A DNA stretch of 64,000 nt from CAIUSP01 sp964594365 (GCA_964594365.1 CAZQMB010000002.1:1-64000); one strand, 5' to 3'; shown: positions 1-8,149, counted from the stretch's first letter. The notes: generated by a model from the sequence alone, not told the origin. Made by a program: numbers and translations.

Positions 1-947
1 CTCTTCCCCTTCGCCTCCATCGCGATGCGGAAGGTCTGCTCGCAGTCGTATCTCGGTTGCCAATCGGTGTCGCGCTTCAGCTTCTCCGTCGAGACGACCC
101 ATGGGTGACGGAGGAACTCGAGGTTGCCGGGAGGGGCATCGGCACTCGAGAGCTTCAGCCTCCAACTCAGTCCGGCGATCTTGCGCATCCGCTTCATCGA
201 GATCTCTCTGGTCTTGAGGCCGATCAATTCCGCCGAGCGACGCCAGGTAAGGAGTCCATCTCCCGCCAGGTTGTAGGGACCAGTCGCCTTGGCGTCGAGC
301 AAGGCGATCAGTGCCGAGACGACATCGTCTTCGTGCACCAACTGGAACTCCTGATCCACCCCGTCGAGTATCGGCATGAACGGCGCTTTGGTCCAACCTC
401 GGGCGATGTAGTTGTCGACGTTCGGCCCCATCACGATGCATGGGCGTACGATCGCGATCCGGCGATCCGGGTGATTGGCGGCCCAGAGCTGACAGACGCG
501 GTCTGCCTCGGCCTTGTCTCGGGCATAGGAGAAGTCGGGCGCACCGCGCACCGGCCAATCTTCCGTGATCGGCTTGGGGTTGTCGGCGAAGGCTCCGTAG
601 GCAGACGCGGACGAGGTGACCAGCACCTGCTGCGTGCCTGCCTCGGAAGCGGCCCTGAGTACGGACTCGGTTCCGTTCACGTCCACGTCGTACATCCGTG
701 CCTCGTCGTGGATCGGATCGAGGATGAAGGCGAGGTGGATCAGGCAATCGATCTGGTGGCGTTCGAGCAATGCCCTGATCCCGGAGCCGTCTCGCACATC
801 GGCACGGCTGAACTCGACCTTCGGATTGGTCTCCTTGGGCGGGACCAGATCGCAGATCACGATCTTCTCCACCTCCCGACGCTCGGCGAGTGTCTCGACG
901 AGCCTGCCGCCGATGTAGCCCGAGCCACCTGTGATCAAGTAGCGCAC
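1..947 (-). CDS. NAD-dependent epimerase/dehydratase (extended SDR), 3' end beyond window
   Basis: The frame starts at GTG 947 and stays open to base 1, about 315 codons, so the C-terminus is missing. The N-terminus reads VRYLITGGSGYIGGRLVE, a Rossmann TGGxGxxG NAD(P) site. Further on come a serine-rich strand (SSASAYG) and the catalytic YARDK (YxxxK), which mark an extended short-chain dehydrogenase of the sugar-nucleotide epimerase/dehydratase type. The substrate cannot be read from sequence. The start is supported by TAGGAT exactly 6 nt upstream (954-959), a leaderless arrangement. tRNA-Cys lies just upstream on the same strand. The family is secure; the exact reaction is unknown. Confidence 0.85.
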   Translation of the reverse strand, partial: MRYLITGGSGYIGGRLVETLAERREVEKIVICDLVPPKETNPKVEFSRADVRDGSGIRALLERHQIDCLIHLAFILDPIHDEARMYDVDVNGTESVLRAASEAGTQQVLVTSSASAYGAFADNPKPITEDWPVRGAPDFSYARDKAEADRVCQLWAANHPDRRIAIVRPCIVMGPNVDNYIARGWTKAPFMPILDGVDQEFQLVHEDDVVSALIALLDAKATGPYNLAGDGLLTWRRSAELIGLKTREISMKRMRKIAGLSWRLKLSSADAPPGNLEFLRHPWVVSTEKLKRDTDWQPRYDCEQTFRIAMEAKGK

Positions 948-953
948 AGCGCA

Positions 954-959
954 ATCCTA
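954..959 (-). promoter_or_regulatory. -10 element of epimerase, leaderless
   Basis: TAGGAT on the minus strand with exactly 6 nt to the GTG start at 947, so transcription is predicted to begin at or next to the start codon. No Shine-Dalgarno sequence is present. Confidence 0.55.
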
Positions 960-991
960 GGCCAGAAGTGGCGGTTGCGCATGGATTCCGA

Positions 992-1062
992 AGGCGCCTG
1001 CCGGAGTCGAACCGGCGTAAACGGCTTTGCAGGCCGCTGCGTAACCACTCCGCCAAGGCGCC
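992..1062 (-). tRNA. tRNA-Cys (GCA)
   Basis: Reading the minus strand, a 7-bp acceptor stem (GGCGCCT with AGGCGCC) encloses a D arm, an anticodon stem-loop with loop CTGCAAA (anticodon GCA) and a T arm with GGTTCGACTCC. The discriminator base is U, the known identity element of bacterial tRNA-Cys. The 3' CCA is not encoded: the bases after the discriminator are TCGG. Confidence 0.95.
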
Positions 1063-1110
1063 GGATGGTGCCTGCGTAAGACTACCTGCGAGGGCTCTCT
1101 CCGCGCCCGC

Positions 1111-1755
1111 CTAGGTCGCCGAGGAAGCCTGGAGGCCCCGCTCCAGCGCGGTCCCCAACTCCGCTGAGAGCCATTCGGCATCGGAGACCTGCCCGCTGGC
1201 GACCAGAGTCATACCCCTCCGACCTACGGTGGAGATCATGTCGGCGAACACCTGAGTCTTCTCGTCCGCTCCTTCTCCCTCTCCGAAGAAACGACGCAGG
1301 TGCCAGGCGAGCCCGGCGGTGCGCTGCTTGAAGACATCGTCATGGAAGTCGATCGCCTCGGGCGGCGCTCCCCGGAAGTCCGAGTAGATGAACTTGCAGA
1401 GCTTCGTGTTCTGGGCCGCGAAGTCGAAGACGGACTCGTACAGCGGGACCACGCGACCGCGTTGCAGGTCATCGTAGTGGCTCAGATTGCCGCTCTGGAC
1501 GAGAGCGAGGGCCTCGCGGCGGTGGACCTCCTCTACCACCGCGACCGAGATGAGGTCCTTCGACTCGAAGGCGCCGTAGAGAACCGGCTTCGAGACGCCG
1601 ATCGCCTCGGCGATGGAATCGACTCTGGCGCCGTGGAATCCCTTGTCGAGGTACTCGTCTACTGCAGCGTCGACGATCTGCCGCCGCCTCTCGACCAGCG
1701 GCATCCTGGGCGCATAGACACGCTTTGCGGAGCTGGTAGGCGAGGTGGAAGCCAC
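1111..1755 (-). CDS. TetR/AcrR family transcriptional regulator
   Basis: A 214-residue protein from GTG 1755. Residues about 19-75 form a TetR helix-turn-helix (RRRQIVDAAVDEYLDKGF, then DSIAEAIGVSKPVLYGAF). The rest is an all-helical ligand and dimerisation domain with no recognisable signature, so the effector is unknown. A TTG start at 1779 is possible. GTG 1755 is preferred because TATTCT lies 7 nt upstream (1763-1768) and the extra N-terminal residues look non-conserved. It sits between tRNA-Cys and tRNA-Gly with no obvious target operon beside it. Autoregulation is likely for the family but no operator palindrome was recognised. Confidence 0.88.
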   Translation of the reverse strand: MASTSPTSSAKRVYAPRMPLVERRRQIVDAAVDEYLDKGFHGARVDSIAEAIGVSKPVLYGAFESKDLISVAVVEEVHRREALALVQSGNLSHYDDLQRGRVVPLYESVFDFAAQNTKLCKFIYSDFRGAPPEAIDFHDDVFKQRTAGLAWHLRRFFGEGEGADEKTQVFADMISTVGRRGMTLVASGQVSDAEWLSAELGTALERGLQASSAT

Positions 1756-1762
1756 GTTGAAG

Positions 1763-1768
1763 AGAATA
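1763..1768 (-). promoter_or_regulatory. -10 element of tetR gene, leaderless
   Basis: TATTCT on the minus strand, 7 nt before GTG 1755. This placement decides between the two possible starts. Confidence 0.5.
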
Positions 1769-1850
1769 CCCCCGGGCAAAGGCCGCGGAACCTACCGCGA
1801 TTAGATTGCGATTCGAGCAACGGGAGGGCATGGAGGAGACGTGATGCGGA

Positions 1851-1924
1851 AGCGGCTGATGGGATTCGAACCCACGACCTTCTGCATGGCAAGCAGACGC
1901 TCTAGCCAGCTGAGCTACAGCCGC
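1851..1924 (-). tRNA. tRNA-Gly (GCC)
   Basis: Minus-strand cloverleaf. The acceptor is GCGGCTG paired with CAGCCGC, the D arm carries AGCTCAGCTGG, the anticodon stem CTGC/GCAG encloses loop TTGCCAT (anticodon GCC), and the T arm carries GGTTCGAATCC. The discriminator is U. CCA is not encoded. Confidence 0.95.
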
Positions 1925-1995
1925 GCAGACACGACTTTACCGCCTGACCGGAGCCTTGGCGGTCCTCCCCGTCCCGCGTTCGCACACGGGAGAAA

Positions 1996-3861
1996 TCAGC
2001 CGGTGACCGGGTAAGGGTCCCTGGGAGCGCGCAGATAGATGTAGCGCTGCTTCACTGCATCCTGAGCGAACCCGGTCACCTTGACCCGAGGGGCCCTGTT
2101 ACGCGCGAGTTGCTTCTCGATGACGCGCTTCTGGTCGGCCGTGAAGGGAATCAGGACCCTGACCCATCTCTTACCACGGATGATCCGACTACGGCTCTCG
2201 AGACCCTTGCCCTTGAGCCCGTAGTCGCAATTGACCGAACAGCGAATGTCCACGTAGACGCCGCGGCGGTTGTAGCGCTGATACTTCCTGCCTTTCAGAC
2301 GCATACCCTTGCGCAGCGCCGAATCGGGGTCGAGGCGGTTGAGGTACAGCGGTACCGCGCCGCGCTCGTCGGTTCCGATCACATCGGGGACGTCGTCACC
2401 GTTGATGTCGTCGAGAGCGAGAGGGGGAAGGTCCGAATCGGTCGGGATGGGAGTACCCGGCGCCTGCTCATCGAAGTCACCATCGCCATCGCCCAGGTAG
2501 ATATCGATCTTCCCGTCCTCTTCGCCGAGAATCGCAGCATCCTCGTCCCCATCGCCATCGATGTCCCCGAGCTCGATATCGGTGGGGCCGTCGCTGGTCG
2601 GATCGGGCGAGGCGTCGGGATCGAAGTTGCCGTTGCAGTCACCGATGAGGATCGAAACCGTGTCATCGGCGAAGTTCGACACGACGGCGTCCAGGCACCC
2701 GTCGTCGTCCATGTCACCGAGTTCGGAATCACGCGGATCGTCTCCGGTCGGAGTTGGCGCAGGGTCCGGCGCGAAGTTGCCGTCTCCGTCGTTCTCGAGG
2801 ACCGAGATGTCGTCATCGCCGGCGTTCGGAACGACGAAGTCCGGATCTCCGTCCCCATCGACGTCTCCGAGATCACCTTCCTCGGGCTGGTCACCTGTGG
2901 GCACGGGCGAAGGGTCGGGGATCAGATCTCCGTCGCCATCGTTTTCCAACACCGAGGCGTCATCATCACCGGTGTTCGGCACCACGACGTCGATATCACC
3001 GTCATCGTCGATATCGCCGAGTTCGGGCTGGTCGGGGTCGTCACCCACAGGCACCACGGTAGGAGTCGGGTCGAGTCCGCCATCGTCCTCGCCATCGATC
3101 ACCGAGACGTCATCCGAGTCCTCGTTCGAGACCACGACATCGTCGTGCCCGTCTCTGGTCAGATCTCCGGCGGCAGTTCCACACGATCGATCACCCCCGG
3201 TTCCGGTAGGCGAACGTGGAGCAGCGTCTGGGAAGGAGCCCTTTCCGTTGCCGTTCCTCACGGCCACCTCGTCGAGCACGCTGTCGGTGAGGATCAGATC
3301 AGGTGCGGGAGGCAGCTCCGGCGTGATGGAAGCGCCCTTCTGGTTCTTGATATAGCCGACCACGAGATCACACGGCGCGTTTGCGGTCGGAACGGGCGAG
3401 CCGGTGCTCTGCTTGAAGGCCGATTCGGGCTGCGGACCCGTCTGGCTTCCCGTCCCACCGAGGCCGGCCGTGCCCACGAGCCCGCTGGAGCTTGTGGCGA
3501 TCCGCAGGGTTGCTGCCTTGGTGCCGGTGGTAGCGGGAGCGAAGACAACGGTGACGGTACAGCTCGCCGCCGGGAGGAGGGTCCCCCCGCAGCTGTTCGA
3601 GGCGACCTCGAACGCTGCAGGATCTGCTCCGGTGAGGGAGATAGATGTGACGACGAAGGCCGAGGATCCGGTGTTGGTGACCGTGAATGCCTCGGGTATC
3701 GAGGCAGAGCCCGTCTGGACCTTGCCGAAATTCTTGGTCGAGGGAGAAACCGAGATCGAGAAAGGCACCCTCACCTCCCCAACCGCGGTAGAGAAGCTGG
3801 CGAGGCAGGCGGCTGCCGCGAAGACGACACACGCCAGGATGGAGATCTGCCGACCCTTCAT
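1996..3861 (-). CDS. Secreted VCBS/FG-GAP seven-bladed propeller protein with choice-of-anchor D domain
   Basis: A 621-residue predicted secreted protein. A signal peptide (about 1-28, ILACVVFAAAACLASFS) is followed by a choice-of-anchor D (ASH/Hydin-like) Ig domain at about 35-140, with NFGKVQTGSASIPEAFTVTN. Residues about 160-520 contain seven Asp-rich units of the type D(I/V)DGDGDxDxVVxNxxDDxVSVLxxDGDGNF, each ending in a predicted calcium-binding DxDxDG loop, which is enough for a closed seven-bladed beta-propeller. The last 100 residues switch to a Lys/Arg-rich beta domain (LKGKGLESRSRIIRGKRW) with one Cys pair. Charge therefore flips from strongly acidic to basic. The leaderless -10 TAGGAT sits 8 nt before ATG. 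A role in surface adhesion or calcium binding is inference; no enzyme motif is seen. Confidence 0.8.
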   Translation of the reverse strand: MKGRQISILACVVFAAAACLASFSTAVGEVRVPFSISVSPSTKNFGKVQTGSASIPEAFTVTNTGSSAFVVTSISLTGADPAAFEVASNSCGGTLLPAASCTVTVVFAPATTGTKAATLRIATSSSGLVGTAGLGGTGSQTGPQPESAFKQSTGSPVPTANAPCDLVVGYIKNQKGASITPELPPAPDLILTDSVLDEVAVRNGNGKGSFPDAAPRSPTGTGGDRSCGTAAGDLTRDGHDDVVVSNEDSDDVSVIDGEDDGGLDPTPTVVPVGDDPDQPELGDIDDDGDIDVVVPNTGDDDASVLENDGDGDLIPDPSPVPTGDQPEEGDLGDVDGDGDPDFVVPNAGDDDISVLENDGDGNFAPDPAPTPTGDDPRDSELGDMDDDGCLDAVVSNFADDTVSILIGDCNGNFDPDASPDPTSDGPTDIELGDIDGDGDEDAAILGEEDGKIDIYLGDGDGDFDEQAPGTPIPTDSDLPPLALDDINGDDVPDVIGTDERGAVPLYLNRLDPDSALRKGMRLKGRKYQRYNRRGVYVDIRCSVNCDYGLKGKGLESRSRIIRGKRWVRVLIPFTADQKRVIEKQLARNRAPRVKVTGFAQDAVKQRYIYLRAPRDPYPVTG

Positions 3862-3869
3862 CGGGTGAG

Positions 3870-3875
3870 ATCCTA
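3870..3875 (-). promoter_or_regulatory. -10 element of VCBS gene, leaderless
   Basis: TAGGAT on the minus strand, 8 nt before ATG 3861. Confidence 0.5.
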
Positions 3876-3949
3876 GAGGACCCGAAACCCGTTGTCCTCG
3901 GTCCTCAGGTCGTGGTACCGATCGAACCGAGGTCCACGTTCATCCTGCC

Positions 3950-4348
3950 TCACCCTCCTTCGGCGATGGCCCGACCGGCCGCCTTGCCCTCGGCCACGGA
4001 AACGGAGTCGAACGCTGCGTCCACTGCCCTCTCGGAGACCGGCACGACGTCGTCTCTGGTCTCGTCAGCGGTTGGCTTCGTGGTCAGCTTCACCGTCACG
4101 CTCTTGCCGCTCAGTTCTCCCGAGACGGTGCACTCGAAGACCTTGCCTTCTTCTACCGTTGCCGGACAGGACATCTCGACCGCGGCACCTGTCTCAGCCA
4201 CACGCGGGATCGAAGCGAGGCTCTGCCGCAGCTGCCGGTTAACGCTGTCGACGAACTGGGTCGTATCGACCTCGGTCGTGCCGCAAGCGCTCAGCAGCAC
4301 GGCCGCCACAGCCAAGAGTGATCCGAAGACCTTCCTGCTCGACTTCAT
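3950..4348 (-). CDS. DUF4333 lipoprotein
   Basis: A 132-residue predicted lipoprotein. The start ATG 4348 is chosen because GGAG lies 5 nt upstream; an ATG 15 nt further up lacks a ribosome binding site. MKSSRKVFG leads into a hydrophobic segment and the lipobox LLSAC, with the acylated Cys about 22 residues in. The mature part carries SCPATVEEGKVFECTVSG and a DUF4333-like beta sandwich with two further Cys that probably form a disulfide. DUF4333 proteins are small actinobacterial envelope proteins of unknown role. It is divergent from the thioesterase gene and has no obvious operon partner. Confidence 0.8.
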   Translation of the reverse strand: MKSSRKVFGSLLAVAAVLLSACGTTEVDTTQFVDSVNRQLRQSLASIPRVAETGAAVEMSCPATVEEGKVFECTVSGELSGKSVTVKLTTKPTADETRDDVVPVSERAVDAAFDSVSVAEGKAAGRAIAEGG

Positions 4349-4399
4349 CGGATCTCCATGCATCTGTTTAGGGACGCACTCTGCATATCCATGAGCCTA

Positions 4400-4405
4400 T
4401 AGGGT
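4400..4405 (+). promoter_or_regulatory. -10 element of thioesterase gene, leaderless
   Basis: TAGGGT (within CTATAGGGT) 9 nt before ATG 4415. No Shine-Dalgarno sequence is present. Confidence 0.5.
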
Positions 4406-4414
4406 TCAGGCCAC

Positions 4415-4858
4415 ATGGACTACGACGCCCTCGCAACCGGACTCGCGACCTCCATCCCATTCGTGAAGAAGGTCGGCATCACGTTCTCCGGCCTCGGTCC
4501 GGACGGAGCGACCGCCGTCCTGCCCGACGACCCCGAGATCGGGAACCACGTCGGCAGCCAACACGCAGGCGGGCTGTTCACCCTGGCCGAGACCGCGAGC
4601 GGCGGGGCGTTCGTTGGGTCCTTCGCCGAGCTGCTGGGAGAGATAACGCCGCTGGCGAAAGGGGCGAGCATCCAGTACCTCAAGCTCGCCAAGGGACCTA
4701 TCGAAGCGAGAGCGTCGGTGCCTGACCCCGAGGACCTGAAGGAGAAGCTCGCGGACGAGGGGAAGATCGAGTTTCAGGTCGGTGTCTCGATGACCGACGC
4801 CGAGGGCCTCGAGGTCGCAACCGCGGTCGTCGACTGGTACGTGCGGAAGAACTCCTAG
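4415..4858 (+). CDS. DUF4442 / hotdog-fold thioesterase-like protein
   Basis: A 147-residue single-domain cytoplasmic protein. The order of elements (PFVKKVGITFSGLGPDG, then NHVGSQHAGGLFTLAETASGG, then a C-terminal strand LEVATAVVDWYV) matches the hotdog fold of DUF4442/YiiD C-terminal-like proteins, which are related to acyl-CoA thioesterases. The central helix after the HAG turn is the expected substrate-binding helix. The acyl substrate is unknown. It is convergent with the RNase H gene, and the two stop codons share the tetranucleotide CTAG. Confidence 0.75.
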   Translation: MDYDALATGLATSIPFVKKVGITFSGLGPDGATAVLPDDPEIGNHVGSQHAGGLFTLAETASGGAFVGSFAELLGEITPLAKGASIQYLKLAKGPIEARASVPDPEDLKEKLADEGKIEFQVGVSMTDAEGLEVATAVVDWYVRKNS

Positions 4859-5253
4859 ACCGAATCGAGTGCTTCGTTGAGCAGTTCGTCCGCTCTCTCG
4901 TTCGATTCCCTCCTCACATCCGTGATCGACCACTTGGGCAGCGCCTTCAACGCCTCTCTGGCCTCAGCATGCAAAGGCTTGAGGTCGGCCTTCTTCACCT
5001 TGTACTCGCCGGTGATCTGACGGACGATCAGCTGGGAGTCCCCGACGAACTCGACCTCATCGGCCTCCAAATCGGTGGCCAGCGAGATGGCAAGCAGTAG
5101 CGCTCGGTACTCCGCGACGTTGTTGGTCACCTCACCGACGAGCGCGACCCGATCGGTCAATTCCCCTCCGTCGGCGTCGTATGCGACCGCAGCGGCAGCG
5201 GCCGGTCCGGGGTTGCCTCGCGATCCTCCATCGAAATGGACCGTGATCTTCAT
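4855..5253 (-). CDS. rnhA: Ribonuclease HI-family protein
   Basis: A 132-residue stand-alone RNase H domain that would degrade the RNA strand of RNA-DNA hybrids. The catalytic carboxylates are visible: the first Asp in FDGGSRGNPGPAA, Glu in NNVAEYRALL, Asp in VGDSQLIVRQ, and the last Asp in NERADELLNEA. It lacks the basic protrusion of E. coli RNase HI and resembles the shorter actinobacterial and plant-type form. The start ATG 5253 overlaps the stop of the upstream recombinase gene as ATGA, so the pair is translationally coupled. A second, unrelated RNase H (rnhB) is encoded at 13714-14478. Confidence 0.9.
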   Translation of the reverse strand: MKITVHFDGGSRGNPGPAAAAAVAYDADGGELTDRVALVGEVTNNVAEYRALLLAISLATDLEADEVEFVGDSQLIVRQITGEYKVKKADLKPLHAEAREALKALPKWSITDVRRESNERADELLNEALDSV

Positions 5254-6188
5254 GCGCGCGGATGACTCTTCGCGTACTGGTCCTTCAGCCATGAAGGCTC
5301 GACCTTGGTGTAGACCTGCGTCGTCGAGACGCTCGAATGGCCGAGTAGTTCCTGAATTGCGCGGAGGTCGGCGCCGCCCTGGAGCAGATGGGTGGCGAAG
5401 GAGTGCCTCAGCGCATGAGGCGAGACTCCGCCGGCGATTGCGGCGTTGTCTACCCACACCTTTAGTCGTCGCCGTATGTCGGAAGAGTGCAAGCGCCTAC
5501 CGGACTTGGAGACGAAAAGGGCTACCTCGTCGGGATCGGATACGAGTGATCCGCGTGCCCGGTCGAGATACCGATGCAGAGCGTCACGCGCCGGCTCACC
5601 GAGCGGAACCAGGCGGGTCTTCCCTCCTTTTCCCTCCACCCGGATGCGCTCCGACTCGAAATCCAGTGACGAGCAGTCGAGGCTGACGATCTCCTCCGCA
5701 CGCAGTCCGCAGGAATACGCGACCTCCAGCAGGGCGCGATCCCGAACCTGCAGCGGAGTACGGGCGGGGATCCGATCCAACAGTTCTGCCGCCTCATCCT
5801 GATCCAGGACCCGGGGTAGATGCTGTTCCCGCTTCGGCGCGGGCACGAGCTCGGCCGGGTTTGCGCCTACTCTGCCGAGTCTGACCAGGGTCGAGTAGAA
5901 GGCACCGATCGCGGCCAACTTCCTCGCAACGGTTGCCTTGCTCATACCCGACTCGCTGAGATGCGCCGCGTACAACCGGAGTTCCTTATGCGTCATCTCG
6001 ACCGGTCCCACCCCGCGATTCTCTGCCCAACAGGCCAGTTGCGCGAGATCGGTGCCGTAGGCCTCACGGGTCCTCTCGGCAGCGTCACGCGTGCTCAGAT
6101 CCCGATCGAAAGCGGTCAGGGCCTCCGCCCATGGTCCGGAGAGTTCGGGGCTCGCGGTCTCCATTCGGTAACTATTCGCCAGCGGCAT
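5250..6188 (-). CDS. xerC: Tyrosine recombinase, XerC/XerD type
   Basis: A 312-residue site-specific recombinase. The N-terminal SAM-like core-binding domain (about 15-105) is followed by the catalytic domain with the full RKHRHY set: Arg in SCGLRAEEI, Lys in GKGGKTRLVPLG, HALRHSFATHLL, LGHSS, and Tyr in STTQVYTKVE. Its size fits a chromosomal Xer protein that resolves chromosome dimers at dif. Whether it is the XerC or XerD partner cannot be decided. ATG 6188 has AGGGA 6 nt upstream; ATG 6164 is an unsupported alternative. The stop overlaps the RNase H start (ATGA). Confidence 0.9.
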   Translation of the reverse strand: MPLANSYRMETASPELSGPWAEALTAFDRDLSTRDAAERTREAYGTDLAQLACWAENRGVGPVEMTHKELRLYAAHLSESGMSKATVARKLAAIGAFYSTLVRLGRVGANPAELVPAPKREQHLPRVLDQDEAAELLDRIPARTPLQVRDRALLEVAYSCGLRAEEIVSLDCSSLDFESERIRVEGKGGKTRLVPLGEPARDALHRYLDRARGSLVSDPDEVALFVSKSGRRLHSSDIRRRLKVWVDNAAIAGGVSPHALRHSFATHLLQGGADLRAIQELLGHSSVSTTQVYTKVEPSWLKDQYAKSHPRA

Positions 6189-6220
6189 CCCCGATCCCTG
6201 CGAGTCGAACCGCCGCATAC

Positions 6221-7285
6221 CTAGAGGATGTAGACAGGCGTACCCACGGAGACGCGGTCGTAGAGGTCGATCACATCCGGGATCGACATCCGGACACAAC
6301 CATGGGAAGCCGCCGATCCGAGCGAGTAGGTGTCGTTGGTTCCGTGGATACCTGCACCGTTGTAGATGCCCATCCAGCGCGCCTGGATCGGGTTTCCCGG
6401 ACCCGGTGGCACGACAGTCCCGGCGAGATCACCCGCCCAGGCCGAATTCGGGACGTGCCAAGCGGGGTTCACCTGCTTGTCCTGGATCGAGTAGAGACCT
6501 GCCGGAGTCTCGAGACCCACCTGACCTACCGCCACCGTGTAGCGCTTCGAGAGTTCGAGATCCTTGAACAGCCGAAGCGTGTAGGTCGAGCGATCGATCG
6601 TGATGTAGGTCGGGTAGGCATCCGCAAGGCCCTTCCGGCTGATCTCGGGCTTCGTCCGCTTCACTACCGGCTGTAGGGCCGCAACCGTCCCGGGTTCGAC
6701 TATCGCCCGATCGATCCTCTCCTTGGTGAAGCGCTTCCTGACCTCTATGCCGTCCACTCCCGGCGTCGGTGTGAGGCGATCGCCCGCGGGAACCAGAGTG
6801 GCGTCCTCGGGCTGGCGATCGATCGTCTCGGCGAGAGAACGGACGAAGTTGGTCACGGCCTCGGTCGAGTATGTGATCTCGGTCGGTACCTCCTCCGCGA
6901 CGTCTCCTCCCCTCACATAGCGGAGGATCCGCGAGACGATGTCGCCTTCTCGGCTGGTCTCGGTCGCAGCGTCGAGCATCGCCTCGACGTCCGCGGTCCG
7001 CTTCAGACGCTTGGCGGAAATCTCGTACCGGGTGCCCTCGAAACGGACCTCGAGTGGCTGCGAGAGAGAAGACACGATCTCCCGGTCGATCTTCTCGCGC
7101 GCCTGCTCACGATTCAATCCTCCGACGGCGACGCCGCCGATGGTGATTCCGGGAGCGATCCGCTCCTTCTGCGAGTGGTCGTAGGCAAAGGCCGCACCGA
7201 CTGCGAGCGCAAGGACGCCCGAGACGACGAGACACGCAAGCACCGCCATGCGGTGTGAGCCGAGCCAGTTCTTCAACTTGTCCAT
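6221..7285 (-). CDS. L,D-transpeptidase (YkuD) with peptidoglycan-binding-like domain
   Basis: A 354-residue membrane-anchored wall enzyme. A short cytoplasmic stretch and one transmembrane helix (MAVLACLVVSGVLALAVGAA) are followed by PG_binding_4-type segments (about 45-220). The C-terminal YkuD domain has HGTNDTYSLGSAASHGCVRM with the catalytic Cys and both His. It would make 3-3 peptide cross-links or attach proteins to peptidoglycan. ATG 7285 is chosen because GAGG lies just upstream. TAATCT at 7308-7313 is a plausible -10 giving a short leader. It lies upstream of the Xer gene on the same strand. Confidence 0.9.
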   Translation of the reverse strand: MDKLKNWLGSHRMAVLACLVVSGVLALAVGAAFAYDHSQKERIAPGITIGGVAVGGLNREQAREKIDREIVSSLSQPLEVRFEGTRYEISAKRLKRTADVEAMLDAATETSREGDIVSRILRYVRGGDVAEEVPTEITYSTEAVTNFVRSLAETIDRQPEDATLVPAGDRLTPTPGVDGIEVRKRFTKERIDRAIVEPGTVAALQPVVKRTKPEISRKGLADAYPTYITIDRSTYTLRLFKDLELSKRYTVAVGQVGLETPAGLYSIQDKQVNPAWHVPNSAWAGDLAGTVVPPGPGNPIQARWMGIYNGAGIHGTNDTYSLGSAASHGCVRMSIPDVIDLYDRVSVGTPVYIL

Positions 7286-7393
7286 TTCGACCTCATCCCT
7301 CATTGGAAGATTACGAGAAGAGGACCCGCGTCCCTCCAATTCCGCTCGCAGCGATGCAGGTGATCATGCGTGTCGATGCGTCGGCTGCGGTCG

Positions 7394-7399
7394 TAGGAT
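7394..7399 (+). promoter_or_regulatory. -10 element upstream of 5-FCL gene and its short ORF
   Basis: TAGGAT, exactly 6 nt before ATG 7406 of a nine-codon ORF that leads into the 5-FCL-like gene. Confidence 0.45.
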
Positions 7400-7405
7400 G
7401 GGCCC

Positions 7406-7435
7406 ATGGGCCGTAAGAACGAGGTGACCGGATGA
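7406..7435 (+). CDS. Putative nine-residue leader peptide (uORF) of the 5-FCL-like gene
   Basis: ATG 7406 opens MGRKNEVTG followed by TGA at 7433-7435, which overlaps the ATG of the next gene as ATGA. TAGGAT stands 6 nt upstream, the leaderless spacing seen across the window. GAGGTGA, a strong Shine-Dalgarno for the next gene, lies inside it. It may be a coupling peptide or a chance product of a short leader; no conserved regulatory codons are visible. Confidence 0.3.
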   Translation: MGRKNEVTG

Positions 7436-8145
7436 AGTCGAAGGACCAGATACGAAGCCTCGTCTGGCGCGAGATGGAGGATCGGGGCGTGGCGCGCTTC
7501 CCCGGTGCAGAAGGGAGGATCCCGAACTTCGCAGGCTCCAAGCAGGCTGCTGAACTACTCGCCGGACATCGACTGTGGAAGAAGGCTCGAGTCATCCGGG
7601 TGAACCCCGACTCCCCGCAGGCCCACGCTCGCAGCCTCGCGTTCGAGGACGGGAAGACGGTGGTGATTTCGGTTCCACGGCTCAGAGACCCTCATCCGTT
7701 CCGGCTGATCGATGCGAAGCAACTCACTCCGAAGCAGCGGAGAGAGGCCGCGACGATCAAAGGGGCTCTCAAGATCGGAAAGGTCGTCGCCGAAGAAGAG
7801 CTGCCCGAGATCGACTTCATCCTCTGCGGTTCGGTCGCGGTCAACCTCGACGGTGCGAGGGTCGGAAAGGGTGGCGGATATCTCGACCTCGAGTACGGAT
7901 TGTTGACCGAGGCAGGGAAGATCGATGAGCACACGGTCGTGGCTACGAGCGTCCACCCTGTGCAGGTCAGGCGCCAGGAGCTGCCGATGGTGGCCCACGA
8001 TCTGCCCGTAGACCTGATTTCCACCCCGCAGGCAGTCGTGGATGTCTCCACCACCTACCCTCGCCCACGCGGAATCCTCTGGAACCACCTGCAACCGCCG
8101 CAGATCAGGGAGATACCCATCCTCGAGCGGATGGGCTACGCCTGA
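7432..8145 (+). CDS. 5-formyltetrahydrofolate cyclo-ligase family protein
   Basis: A 237-residue cytoplasmic protein of the 5-FCL/MTHFS superfamily. It shows SKQAAELLAGHRLWKKARVI near the N-terminus, and LCGSVAVNLDGARVGKGGGY with the Gly-rich phosphate loop, then STPQAVVDVS near the C-terminus. It is longer than canonical MTHFS (about 190 residues) and closer to the variant also found in MTHFSD. The canonical activity, ATP-dependent conversion of 5-formyl-THF to 5,10-methenyl-THF, is therefore not certain. GAGGTGA precedes ATG 7432 by 4 nt. It is convergent with ilvD, and the stop codons lie in CTGATCGGTCAG. Confidence 0.75.
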   Translation: MKSKDQIRSLVWREMEDRGVARFPGAEGRIPNFAGSKQAAELLAGHRLWKKARVIRVNPDSPQAHARSLAFEDGKTVVISVPRLRDPHPFRLIDAKQLTPKQRREAATIKGALKIGKVVAEEELPEIDFILCGSVAVNLDGARVGKGGGYLDLEYGLLTEAGKIDEHTVVATSVHPVQVRRQELPMVAHDLPVDLISTPQAVVDVSTTYPRPRGILWNHLQPPQIREIPILERMGYA

Positions 8146-8149
8146 TCGG

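Noticed and set aside
1939..1963. ACCGCC/GGCGGT hairpin as terminator of the VCBS gene
   Set aside because: Only a 6-bp stem with a 13-nt loop and no U-tract; cannot be told from chance in GC-rich sequence.
2400..3250. CRISPR-like or minisatellite array
   Set aside because: The similarity is at the protein level between VCBS blades; DNA units are diverged and there are no constant repeats with spacers.
2110..3876. Long plus-strand open frame opposite the VCBS gene
   Set aside because: It is the antisense shadow of Asp-rich repeats (GAC/GAT read as GTC/ATC). It has no signal peptide or family motifs and no start signal.
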